Assembly (NCBI GenBank): GCA_035758545.1
Contig: DASTWQ010000006.1
Coordinates: forward strand, 1 to 13,965
Origin: JAFDVN01 sp035758545
GTDB lineage: Bacteria; Acidobacteriota; Holophagae; Holophagales; Holophagaceae
Reading direction: 5' to 3'
DNA: 13,965 nt
Positions 6,376-13,550 of this stretch are shown one piece after another. Each line of letters begins with the position of its first letter. The first letter of the stretch is position 1. The notes under the pieces are model-generated. The model was given only the letters and a program-made list of their open reading frames with translations. It did no database searches and was not told the origin of the DNA. Made by a program: the position numbers and the translations under genes.

Positions 6376-6457
6376 CTTTCATGGCCATTCACCGGTCTGC
6401 GAAACTGAGGTGTTTGGCCGGTTGGGGCGTCCCGGAAAACCCGGCCTGGAGGGACTC

Positions 6458-7513
6458 ATGTCCAAGAAGAACATCATCCACGTCGTCGGCACCGGCACCA
6501 TCGGCGAGCCGCTCATCGGCCTCCTGACCCACTACCAGAAGGAGCTGGGGCTCGACGAGGTCACCTTCCACAAGCACTCCATCTCGGACCGCCCGAAGGT
6601 GAAGGCCCTCGTGGCCCGCGGCGCCAGGCTGGCCGTGGACGCCGACAAGATGGACGCCTTCAAGGAGGCGGGGATGGCCCCCGTCCTCACCCATGAGCAG
6701 GCCCTGGAGCAGGCCAGCGTCGTCATCGACTGCAGCCCCAAGGGCATGGAGATGAAGGAGAAGCTCTACAAGCACTACGAGCACAACACGCTGGGCTTCA
6801 TCGCCCAGGGCTCGGAGTTCGGCTTCGGCAAGATGTACGCCCGCGGCATCAACGACGAGGTCATCACCCCCGACGACAAGTACATCCACGTCGTCAGCTG
6901 CAACACCCACAACCTCTCCTGCCTGCTGCAGACCCTCGTGCTCTCCGACGGGAACGACAACCTCGTCGAGGGCTCCTTCGTCTGCATGCGCCGCGCCAAC
7001 GACATCAGCCAGGTGAAGGACTTCTGCCCCGCGCCCCAGGTGGGCTCCCACAAGGACGGCAAGTTCGGCACCCACCACGCCCGGGACGCCTACCACCTGT
7101 TCCAGACCAAGGGCCTGGAGCTGAACCTCTTCAGCTCCGCCATCAAGCTCAACACCCAGTACATGCACTCCCTCTGGTTCGACCTCCGCGTGAAGAAGGC
7201 GACCACCAAGGACGAGCTGCTGAAGAAGATCAAGGCCAACGACCGCATCGCCATCACCGAGAAGAAGGACGCCAACGCCGTCTTCTCCTTCGGCCGCGAC
7301 CAGGGCCACTTCGGCCGCATCCTGAACCAGACCGTGATCCCCGTCAGCACCCTGACGATGCCCACGGACACCCGCATCGTCGGCTTCTGCTTCACGCCCC
7401 AGGACGGCAACAGCCTCCTGAGCAGCATCTCCTCCGCCGTGCGCATGATCCACCCGAAGGACTGGGAGGCCCGCATCCAGGTGCTGAAGCCCTTCTTCTT
7501 CGACGAGGTGTGA
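6458..7513 (+). CDS. Type II (archaeal-type) glyceraldehyde-3-phosphate dehydrogenase homologue
   Basis: A 351-residue NAD(P)-binding protein resembling the archaeal type II phosphorylating GAPDH rather than the usual bacterial GapA. Features: N-terminal dinucleotide loop VVGTGTIG (9-16), VVIDCSPKGM (88-97; archaeal proteins have VVDCTPEG), IAQGSEFGFG, the nucleophile motif VVSCNTHNL with candidate catalytic Cys148, then VCMRRANDISQ and SHKDGKFGTHHARD with candidate base histidines 206-207. These correspond in order to archaeal SCNTTG, VRRGADPAQ and PSHHGPD. The canonical motifs are altered, so activity on glyceraldehyde-3-phosphate is likely but not certain; another aldehyde dehydrogenase role is possible. 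RBS GGAGGGA (6448-6454) fixes ATG 6458. It stands between two intrinsic terminators (6336-6375 and 7534-7560), so it is probably its own transcription unit. Confidence 0.8.
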   Translation: MSKKNIIHVVGTGTIGEPLIGLLTHYQKELGLDEVTFHKHSISDRPKVKALVARGARLAVDADKMDAFKEAGMAPVLTHEQALEQASVVIDCSPKGMEMKEKLYKHYEHNTLGFIAQGSEFGFGKMYARGINDEVITPDDKYIHVVSCNTHNLSCLLQTLVLSDGNDNLVEGSFVCMRRANDISQVKDFCPAPQVGSHKDGKFGTHHARDAYHLFQTKGLELNLFSSAIKLNTQYMHSLWFDLRVKKATTKDELLKKIKANDRIAITEKKDANAVFSFGRDQGHFGRILNQTVIPVSTLTMPTDTRIVGFCFTPQDGNSLLSSISSAVRMIHPKDWEARIQVLKPFFFDEV

Positions 7514-7516
7514 GCC

Positions 7517-8176
7517 TTGGGCTCGACCGGATCAGGGCCGCTCCTGGAGCGGCCCTTTTTCATCCGCCCCTGCGCCGAGGTCGCCCGGGACCTGCTGGGG
7601 CGCCACCTCGCGCGGGGCTCGGTGGTCCTGCGCATCACGGAGGTGGAGGCCTACCTCGGGCCGGAGGACTCGGCCAGCCACGCGCGCGCCGGGCGCACGG
7701 CACGCAACGCGCCCATGTGGGCGGCGGGGGGCCTGGCCTACGTCTACCTCTGCTACGGGATCCACTGGATGCTCAATGTGGGCGCCGAGGAGGAGGGCCG
7801 GGCCGCCGCCATCCTCATCCGCGCCTGCGAGCCCGTGGCGGGGCTGCCGGTGATCCGGCGGCGGCGGGGGATCGCCTCCGAGGGCCCCGCGCTGCTGGCG
7901 GGCCCCGGCAAAGTGGCCCAGGCCCTCGGGCTGGACGCGTCCTTCTCCGGCCGGCCGCTCTTCGCGCCCGGCGGCCTGGAGCTGCGGGCGGGGGAACCGG
8001 TGGCGGCCCATCTGGCGGGCCCCCGCGTGGGCATCGACTACGCGGCGGCGGCGGACCGGGACGCGCCGCTGCGCTTCGCGGCGGACTCCCCCTGGGTCAC
8101 GGCGCGGAAGGGGCTGGCTCCGGCCGCGCCGCCACCCGGACGCCCTCCTGGACCTGGTCGCCGGGATAGAGGATGA
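7517..8176 (+). CDS. 3-methyladenine DNA glycosylase (AAG/MPG family)
   Basis: A 219-residue monofunctional base-excision repair glycosylase that removes alkylated purines. Conserved landmarks: FFIRPCAEVARDLLG (14-28), ITEVEAYLGPEDSASHARAG (40-59) containing the catalytic Glu44 and base-stacking Tyr46 with His55, TARNAPMW, and AYVYLCYGIHWMLN (74-87) with Tyr77 and the DNA-intercalating Tyr80, by analogy to the human enzyme. The only in-frame start before the conserved FFIRP motif, other than a CTG, is TTG 7517, six bases after GAGGTG; an in-frame TGA sits at 7511. The start is four bases after the upstream stop, and the first codons contain a terminator hairpin. The C-terminus past about residue 194 has no family similarity and overlaps the opposite-strand adaptor gene by 80 bases. 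Confidence 0.9.
   Translation: MGSTGSGPLLERPFFIRPCAEVARDLLGRHLARGSVVLRITEVEAYLGPEDSASHARAGRTARNAPMWAAGGLAYVYLCYGIHWMLNVGAEEEGRAAAILIRACEPVAGLPVIRRRRGIASEGPALLAGPGKVAQALGLDASFSGRPLFAPGGLELRAGEPVAAHLAGPRVGIDYAAAADRDAPLRFAADSPWVTARKGLAPAAPPPGRPPGPGRRDRG
7534..7560 (+). terminator. Intrinsic terminator inside the start of the glycosylase gene
   Basis: AGGGCCGCT (7534-7542) pairs with AGCGGCCCT (7548-7556) around loop CCTGG, and the right arm runs into five T (7556-7560). It is well placed 20 bases after the GAPDH-homologue stop. The same bases also encode residues 7-15 of the following glycosylase (GPLLERPFF), so termination here would also cut off that gene. Confidence 0.85.
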
Positions 8177-9308
8177 CGGTCTCGCCGGCGCGGAGGCCGC
8201 CGCGGAGCTCCGCGGTCCGCTCACCGCGGCGCCCCAGGTCCACGGCCCGGAGCCGGGCCCGCCCGCCCTCCACCGCGAAGACCGCCCAGCCCTCGCCCCG
8301 GCGGAAGAGGGCCGCGGTGGGCACCTGGAGCAGGTCCGGCGCGGCGAAGACCTCGATGCGGGCCTCCAGCCGGTAGCCGTCCCCCAGCGCCGACCAGGCC
8401 GCGGCCGGGCTGGTGAAATCGGCGAGGACGTGGACCCGCTGCTCCTCCACCCCCAGGGGCGAGACCTTGGTGAAGGCCACGGGCTCCACCCGCCGCACCA
8501 CACCGTCGAGGGGGGCCGCGCCGCCCCACTGGGTGAACCGAACCGGGGCGCCGGCCGTCACCGCCACCGCGTCCGAACTGAGCAGGTCCGCCACCACCTC
8601 CAGATCCCCGGGCGGGTAGAGCTCCAGGAGCGGGGTCCCGGCGGCCACGACGGTCTCACTCTCCTGCAGCACCCGGAGCAGGACCCCGTCCACCGGCGCC
8701 CGCACGGCGGCCCGTTCGCGGCCGTGGCCCGCCAGCGCCAGCTCCGCCCGGGCCGTGGCCAGGGCGTGGGTCTGGGCGTGGACCTCCTCGCCCGCCGCCG
8801 CCGCCGCCTCGCCCTGCATGCGCGCGGCGGAGGCCGCCCGGTCCAGGTCCGCCCGCGCCGCGGCGCCGGAGGCCTCCAGGCGCCGCAGGCGGGCCAGGTC
8901 CAGCTCCGCCTGCTCCCGGGCCGCCCGGGCCTGGGCCTCCTGGGCGCGGGCCCGCGCCAGGGCCGCCTCCGCCGCGCCCGCCCGCTCCTCCAGGTCCCGC
9001 ATGGCCCGCAGGTCCCGCAGCGGCGTGTCCGGCGGCAGCAGGACCGCCAGGGTCTGCCCGGCCTTCACCGGGTCCCCGGGCTTCAGGCCCACCCGCAGCA
9101 AGCGCCCGGCCACGGGCGCCGCGACGACGTAGCGGTCCCGGGCCCGGGTCCGCGCCTCCTCGGTGATGACCTCGGCGAAGGGGCCCCGCGTAACCTGCCC
9201 GGTGTCCACCGGCAGCGGCGCGGGTACGAAGGCCCAGGCGAGGAGCCCCGCCCCCAGGAGGGCGGCGGCGGGCAGGAGGTAGCGGGTGAGGCGGCGGGGC
9301 GCGGCCAT
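8097..9308 (-). CDS. Periplasmic adaptor (HlyD/RND membrane-fusion) subunit of ABC exporter
   Basis: A 403-residue membrane-fusion protein. A single N-terminal membrane anchor (about 11-29) is followed by a lipoyl half-motif VAAPVAGRLLRVGLKPGDPVKAGQTLAVL (62-90), a long Ala/Arg/Glu-rich coiled-coil hairpin (about 97-192), the second lipoyl half VRAPVDGVLLRVLQESETVVAAGTPLLEL (202-230), and beta-barrel and membrane-proximal domains. Such proteins bridge an inner-membrane pump to an outer-membrane channel. ATG 9308 is favoured because GGGAG lies five bases before it. GTG 9314, overlapping the permease stop, is an alternative. It is the last gene of a three-gene export operon with the FtsX-type permease and the ATPase. 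No TolC-type channel gene is in the window. The transported substrate is not evident. Confidence 0.9.
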   Translation of the reverse strand: MAAPRRLTRYLLPAAALLGAGLLAWAFVPAPLPVDTGQVTRGPFAEVITEEARTRARDRYVVAAPVAGRLLRVGLKPGDPVKAGQTLAVLLPPDTPLRDLRAMRDLEERAGAAEAALARARAQEAQARAAREQAELDLARLRRLEASGAAARADLDRAASAARMQGEAAAAAGEEVHAQTHALATARAELALAGHGRERAAVRAPVDGVLLRVLQESETVVAAGTPLLELYPPGDLEVVADLLSSDAVAVTAGAPVRFTQWGGAAPLDGVVRRVEPVAFTKVSPLGVEEQRVHVLADFTSPAAAWSALGDGYRLEARIEVFAAPDLLQVPTAALFRRGEGWAVFAVEGGRARLRAVDLGRRGERTAELRGGLRAGETVILYPGDQVQEGVRVAARPEPAPSAP

Positions 9309-9310
9309 GG

Positions 9311-11674
9311 TCACTCCCGGGTCTTGAGGACGGCCACCAGGTCGAGGCGGCGGATGCGGCGCTGGATGAGCAGGGCGCTGGCGAGGGCGCTGGCGAGGAC
9401 CACCAGCGCCGCCGTCGCGGCGGTGGCGGGGGCGAGGATGAAGGGGATGACGAAGGCCTCCGTGCGGATGACCCGCATGGCGAGGGCGCCCAGGCCGTAG
9501 CCGAGCACCAGCCCCGCCGGCAGCGCCAGCAGCACCTCCGCCGCCAGCTCCCCGAAGAGCAGCGTGCCCACCTCGCGGCGCGTGAAGCCCAGCACCCGCA
9601 GGCTCGCCAGCTCCCAGGCCCGCTCGGCGAAGGCGATGCGCACGCTGTTGTAGACCACCCCGACGGCGATGACGCTGGCGAAGCCCACGAGGAAGCTCAC
9701 GAAGACCCAGATGTGCTCCGCGGTGGTGCGGCGGAACCCCCGCACCACCGCCGCCCGGAAGGTGATGCCCGCCACCCGCGGGAGGCGGCGCAGCGCGTCC
9801 TGGAGGGCCCGGGGCTCCGGCGTCTCCAGCTGGAGGGCCGCGGCATTGATCACGGGCCCCTCCCCGAGGAGGCGGTTCACCTCCCCGAGGTCGCCGTAGG
9901 CGCCGCCGCCCACCCAGTCCGCCACCACCGCGCCCACCCGCGCCAGCTGCGGCGGCCGGGCCTGCTCCAGGGGCTCCACCCAGACCGGATCCCCGGGCCG
10001 CACCGCCAGGCGCTCCGCCACGGCCTGGCTCAGCACCAGGCCCGCGGCGGGCAGGCGCACCGGGGCGCCGTCCGCGTCCAGCAGGCGCCGGAGCCGCCCG
10101 TCCTTCGGGAGCCCGATGAGGGGCACCAGGCGCTCCCGGGGTCCGGAGGAGAGCCGCACGGCGGCGAGGCGCTGGCCCTCCGCCGCGAGCACACCGGGCA
10201 TCCGCGCGAACTCGGGCAGGTCCCCGGCGGCCACCGGACGGTCGAGGGTCACGACGGCGTCGCCGCGCTCCGCCAGGTGGAACTGGGAGCGCAGCAGCCA
10301 GTCCACGCCGTCCCACCAGAAGAGGCCGAGGATCACGACCGCCATCGCGAAGCCGATGCCGAGGGTGGTCAGCGCCGCCTGCCAGGGCCGGCGCAGCAGG
10401 CCCCGCAGCGCCAGCCGCCCCGCCGGCGCCAGCAGCTTCATCCAGGGCCCCCGGTCGAAGCGGCCCGGGCCCATGCGCGCGGGCGCCGGCGGCCGCATGG
10501 CCTCCGCGGGCTCCAGGGCCGCCACCGCCCGCAGCCGGCCGGACACGGCGAGGGCCGCGGAGCCCAGGTAGAGCAGGGCCGCGAGGGCCACCAGGGCGGG
10601 ATCCAGGTGGTAGTCCAGGCTCGGGAAGCGGAAGTAGCGCAGGTAGAGCAGGGACATGCGCAGCCCCAGCCAGTGGCCGAAGAGGGCGCCGAGCCCCACG
10701 CCCGCCAGCACCACCAGCGTCACGTAGGCCAGGTAGTGCCGCGCCACCGGGCCGTCGGCGTAGCCCAGCGCCTTCAGGGTCGCGATGATCTCCCGCTGGG
10801 CCGCCACCATCCGCGCCACCACCATGTGGAGCAGGAAGGCCGCCACGCCGAGGAAGATGGTGGGGATGCTGAGCGCCATCACCCGCTGCTGGGCCAGCTC
10901 GTCGCTCACGAAGCGGTGGGAGCGCTGCTGGTCCCGGCCGTAGGCGCCGAGGCCGCCGTAGGGGGCGAGGATGCGGTCCAGGGCCTCGAGGGCCGGCCGC
11001 TCCGGCGCGCCGGGGGCGAGCGTCATCGCCACGCTGTTGAAGCTCCCGGCCAGGTCCAGGGCCGCGGCGGCGGCGGGCGCCGACATCCACACCACGCCGA
11101 AGCGGCGGTTGTCCGGGATCGGATCCTGGGGGCGGATGGCGTAGATGAATTCCGGCGAGAGGGCCGTCCCCGCGATCCGCAGCGTCTCCCGGCGCCCGTT
11201 GATGAGCGCCGCCAGCCCGTCCCCGGGCCGCAGCCCGTGGGCCTCCGCGAAGGCCTCGTTCACGACCACCTCCTCGGCGCGGCCCGGCTCCGGGAAGTGG
11301 CCCGCCACCAGGTGGAGGCGGTTCAGCCGGGGCTGACCCGCGGGCCCGAGGGAGAGCAGCTGGCCGGAGATCGGCTCGGGGAAGCCCGGCAGGTCGAGGA
11401 GGATCCGCGCGCTCAGCCGCGTCTCCACCTGGGCGGCGCCGGGCACCGTCTCCAGCCGGGCGCGCAGCGCCTGGGGCGCCTGCTTCAGCTCCGCGAAGAC
11501 CTGCGCGAAGCGCGCCTCCCGGTAGAAGCCCTCCTGGGCCCGGCGCAGGGCGTCCTGGGTGCTGAGGGAGGCCAGCAGCACCGCCACGCCGCTGGCCACC
11601 ACCAGGGCGATGCTGAGGGCCTGGCCCCAGGTCTGGGCCAGGTCCCGCAGGAGCTTGCGTTGGAGCGCCCTCAC
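9311..11674 (-). CDS. ABC transporter permease, double FtsX-domain type
   Basis: A 787-residue inner-membrane protein with two FtsX halves. A first membrane helix (about 17-37) precedes a large periplasmic domain (about 38-270), then three helices near 272-296, 318-342 and 361-385. The second half repeats this: a helix near 430-452, a second periplasmic domain, and three helices from about residue 657 to 775 (including IWVFVSFLVGFASVIAVGVVYNSV and FVIPFILAPATAATAALVVLASAL). This is the layout of the long MacB-related or YbbP-like permeases with eight transmembrane helices. Such systems usually move envelope or extracellular substrates mechanically rather than importing. It starts at GTG 11674, overlapping the ATPase stop (GTGA), so translation is coupled. 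The adaptor follows two bases after or overlapping its stop. The substrate is unknown. Confidence 0.9.
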   Translation of the reverse strand: MRALQRKLLRDLAQTWGQALSIALVVASGVAVLLASLSTQDALRRAQEGFYREARFAQVFAELKQAPQALRARLETVPGAAQVETRLSARILLDLPGFPEPISGQLLSLGPAGQPRLNRLHLVAGHFPEPGRAEEVVVNEAFAEAHGLRPGDGLAALINGRRETLRIAGTALSPEFIYAIRPQDPIPDNRRFGVVWMSAPAAAAALDLAGSFNSVAMTLAPGAPERPALEALDRILAPYGGLGAYGRDQQRSHRFVSDELAQQRVMALSIPTIFLGVAAFLLHMVVARMVAAQREIIATLKALGYADGPVARHYLAYVTLVVLAGVGLGALFGHWLGLRMSLLYLRYFRFPSLDYHLDPALVALAALLYLGSAALAVSGRLRAVAALEPAEAMRPPAPARMGPGRFDRGPWMKLLAPAGRLALRGLLRRPWQAALTTLGIGFAMAVVILGLFWWDGVDWLLRSQFHLAERGDAVVTLDRPVAAGDLPEFARMPGVLAAEGQRLAAVRLSSGPRERLVPLIGLPKDGRLRRLLDADGAPVRLPAAGLVLSQAVAERLAVRPGDPVWVEPLEQARPPQLARVGAVVADWVGGGAYGDLGEVNRLLGEGPVINAAALQLETPEPRALQDALRRLPRVAGITFRAAVVRGFRRTTAEHIWVFVSFLVGFASVIAVGVVYNSVRIAFAERAWELASLRVLGFTRREVGTLLFGELAAEVLLALPAGLVLGYGLGALAMRVIRTEAFVIPFILAPATAATAALVVLASALASALLIQRRIRRLDLVAVLKTRE

Positions 11675-12402
11675 CAGGCCAGCTCCGCGGGCGGCCGGGG
11701 GTCCGGGTTGGGCCGGTCCTCGGCGATGCGCCCGCCGCCGAGGCGGATCACGCGGGTGCCCATGGCCGCGATGGCCTCGTTGTGGGTGATGATGACCACC
11801 GTCGTGCCCAGCTCCCGGTGCACCCGGAGCAGGGCCTCCAGCACCAGCCGCCCCGTGGGGCAGTCCAGGGCGCCGGTGGGCTCGTCGCAGAGCAGCACGT
11901 CGGGCCGCTTGGCGATGGCCCGGGCGATGGCCACCCGCTGCTGCTCGCCGCCGCTGAGCTGGGCGGGGAAGTGGTCCCGCCGCGCCGCGAGCCCCACCAG
12001 GTCCAGGGCCTCCGAGGGCCGCATGGGCCGCTCGGCGATGTCCGTCACCAGGGCCACATTCTCCAGCGCCGTGAGGTTCGGGATGAGGTTGTAGAACTGG
12101 AAGACGAAGCCCACATGCTCCCGGCGGTAGCGGGTGCGGGCGGCGTCGTCCGCCGCCGCGAGGTCGTGGTCCTTGTAGCGCACGCGCCCCTCGCTGGGCC
12201 GGTCCAGGCCCCCGAGGATGTTCAGCAGGGTGGACTTGCCGCTGCCGGAGGGCCCCAGCAGCACCACGAACTCGCCCTCCCTCAGGGCCAGGTCCACGCC
12301 CCGCAGGGCCCAGACCTCCGCCTCCCCCATGGGGTAGGCCTTCCCCAGCCCCCGGGCCTCGAAGAGGGGCGCCTGGACGGCGGCGGACGCGCCTGGGGCC
12401 AT
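11671..12402 (-). CDS. ABC transporter ATPase, LolD/MacB class
   Basis: A 243-residue nucleotide-binding subunit of the exporter. Walker A GPSGSGKS (50-57), Q-loop Gln102 in FVFQFYNLIPNLTALENV (a wording typical of the LolD/MacB/YknY class), signature LSGGEQQRVAIARA (149-162), Walker B VLLCDEP with catalytic Glu174, and H-loop in VVIITHN are all present, so it should be active. ATG 12402 is preceded by GGAGGG with good spacing on the minus strand. It is the first gene of the operon; its last bases overlap the permease GTG. The promoter probably lies in the 160-bp gap behind fmdB (12403-12562), which also carries tandem 13-bp repeats. Confidence 0.95.
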   Translation of the reverse strand: MAPGASAAVQAPLFEARGLGKAYPMGEAEVWALRGVDLALREGEFVVLLGPSGSGKSTLLNILGGLDRPSEGRVRYKDHDLAAADDAARTRYRREHVGFVFQFYNLIPNLTALENVALVTDIAERPMRPSEALDLVGLAARRDHFPAQLSGGEQQRVAIARAIAKRPDVLLCDEPTGALDCPTGRLVLEALLRVHRELGTTVVIITHNEAIAAMGTRVIRLGGGRIAEDRPNPDPRPPAELAW

Positions 12403-12508
12403 GGGCCCTCCGGGGAAGGGATGTGGCCTCCGTTATAGGCCCGATGCCCCCGTTCCCGCGAGCCCCGCCGGGTGACGGTGGTCACGACCGCCGTCCTTTC
12501 GCACCGAA

Positions 12509-12560
12509 CCTTCGCGCCGTGCCCTCGCGCCGTGCCCTCGCGCCGGGCCCTCGCGCCGGG
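12509..12560. repeat. Four 13-bp tandem units
   Basis: Units begin at 12509, 12522, 12535 and 12548, based on CCCTCGCGCCG followed by TG or GG. Units 3 and 4 are identical, unit 2 differs from them by one base, and unit 1 differs from unit 2 by one. They lie immediately past the fmdB stop and upstream of the ABC operon. They could be a binding-site array for the operon or simply a slippage product. Confidence 0.85.
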
Positions 12561-12562
12561 GC

Positions 12563-12850
12563 TCAGCCCGGCAGCTGGTCCCGGCTCACGACCTTGGGCC
12601 CGTCCCCGCTGGCCTTCTCGTAGGTGCCGTCCCCGCGGTTCACGTACTTCGTGAGCCCCTTCCGGGCGATGTCCGCGTCGCTGAAGGACTCCTTGTGGAA
12701 GAAGGCGTCCATCCGCTTCAGGTCCGCGGGCACCGACAGCAGCCGCACCCGCGCGCCGCCGCAGGCGCAGGCCGGCGCCTCGGCGTCCACCGCCATCAGC
12801 AGCTCCTCCACCTCCCCGCAGGCCTCGCACCGGTAGTCGAACAAGGGCAT
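12563..12850 (-). CDS. FmdB-type zinc-ribbon protein
   Basis: A 95-residue small zinc-ribbon protein starting MPLFDYRCEACGEVEE, the standard opening of the FmdB putative regulatory family (CxxC_CxxC_SSSS ribbon). Four cysteines form the site: Cys8 and Cys11, then Cys28 and Cys30. The second pair is spaced CAC (CxC), whereas the family usually has CxxC. The tail past about residue 45 (KRMDAFFHKESFSDADIARKGLTKYVNRGDGTYEKASGDGPKVV) is charged and not a known domain. The role of the family is unclear; a regulatory or nucleic-acid-binding role is presumed. RBS AGGAG lies before ATG 12850. It is divergent from ssrA and 160 bases upstream of the ABC operon on the same strand. Confidence 0.88.
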   Translation of the reverse strand: MPLFDYRCEACGEVEELLMAVDAEAPACACGGARVRLLSVPADLKRMDAFFHKESFSDADIARKGLTKYVNRGDGTYEKASGDGPKVVSRDQLPG

Positions 12851-12866
12851 GACGCGCTCCTGGGGC

Positions 12867-12872
12867 TATAAT
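12867..12872 (+). promoter_or_regulatory. -10 box of the tmRNA gene
   Basis: A perfect TATAAT lies 33 bases before the mature tmRNA 5' end, implying a leader of about 25-27 bases to be trimmed by RNase P. The leader contains a short GC hairpin (GCGCC...GGGCGC). No good -35 is seen; that position falls on the fmdB start codon region. Confidence 0.65.
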
Positions 12873-12905
12873 AGAGGTTCGCGCCTCGCGGGGCGCGCCC
12901 GAACA

Positions 12906-13298
12906 GGGGGTGACCGGTTTCGACAGGTCATGAACCCGGATGTCCGGTGCAGGCGGGGGTTGGTCGGATGGCCCCCTTATCAATCCGCCCAAACCAAACT
13001 GCCAACGATAACTTCGAACTGGCCCTCGCCGCCTAAGCTCGCTTAGGCATCGAGCGAGTCCCCGCGATCTCTGGGTAGCGGGCTCGTTAAACCCCCTGAC
13101 GGGTGGCTTCGGCCTGCCGGATGGGGGCACCAGATAGGTCCTCCCCACGCCCCCCAAGGAGGATCGAGATCATGGGGGCAAGCGTCCCGAGCGGCTCGTC
13201 CGTTCCCCGCCGGGTGGCTTCAAGAGCGGACCAAGCCTGTGGAAGAGCCGCCAGCCGGCATGTCTTGGACGGGGGTTCGACTCCCCCCACCTCCACCA
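12906..13298 (+). ncRNA. ssrA: Transfer-messenger RNA (tmRNA), one-piece
   Basis: A 393-base tmRNA that rescues stalled ribosomes by trans-translation with SmpB. The tRNA-like ends match: 5' GGGGGTG (12906-12912) pairs with CACCTCC (13288-13294), discriminator A13295, encoded CCA. The T arm is GGGGG-TTCGACT-CCCCC. The conserved D-region GGTTTCGACAGG follows the 5' end. The resume codon GCC at 13001 opens the tag reading frame ANDNFELALAA, ended by TAA at 13034-13036, so the full tag with the charged alanine is (A)ANDNFELALAA, ending in the ALAA typical of ClpXP degrons. A stem-loop overlapping the tag stop (CTAAGC...GCTTAG) is the usual helix. The 5' and 3' halves are contiguous, so it is not a permuted form. 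Confidence 0.98.
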
Positions 13299-13335
13299 TT
13301 GAAAAGGGGCCGCCCATGGCGGCCCTTTTCAATGG
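13296..13335 (+). terminator. Long palindromic terminator of ssrA
   Basis: CCATTGAAAAGGG and GCCGCC on the left pair with GGCGGCCCTTTTCAATGG on the right, an 18-bp stem with one bulged G and a CAT loop. The left arm begins with the tmRNA CCA end itself. There are T's within the right arm and a matching A-run on the left, so it may work in both directions. The right arm is also the start of the repeat copy that follows. Confidence 0.8.
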
Positions 13336-13440
13336 TTGGAATCCCAGAAATCGAGGCCCTGAGACCGGATGTGGGGCAAGGAGGACAGCGCGGGGCGCTG
13401 TCCGACGCGGGACCCCACACCGGCCTCAGGGTCCGATTTC
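13324..13440. repeat. Palindromic repeat, copy 1 (105 bp shared block plus right flank)
   Basis: The shared block is 13324-13428; 13429-13440 completes the outer stem. Folding gives stem GAAATCG/CGATTTC (13347-13353/13434-13440), CCCTGAG/CTCAGGG (13357-13363/13425-13431), CCGG/CCGG (13365-13368/13420-13423), TGTGGGG/CCCCACA (13370-13376/13413-13419) and an inner 9-bp hairpin (13383-13391/13395-13403). The whole is about 94 bases and nested like the elements at 8-179, although the primary sequence differs. No target-site duplication is evident. Confidence 0.85.
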
Positions 13441-13550
13441 GCGGAGTGCGAAACGCCGTTCTCCATCAAGGCGCAGCCTCGATCCAATTTCATCCCGGTG
13501 CAGAAAGGCGCCCGATCAACGCATCACCCGCGCGAAGCGCACACGAGTGC

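Noticed and set aside
9309..11090. Upstream extension of the adaptor frame inside the permease gene
   Set aside because: It is low-complexity Gly/Ala/Arg sequence read in the wrong frame of the permease; the adaptor starts at ATG 9308 with its own ribosome-binding site.
9713..12094. 793-codon open frame on the plus strand opposite the ABC operon
   Set aside because: The composition is dominated by His, Arg, Gly, Gln and Pro with no domain, as expected for the antisense of a high-GC gene.
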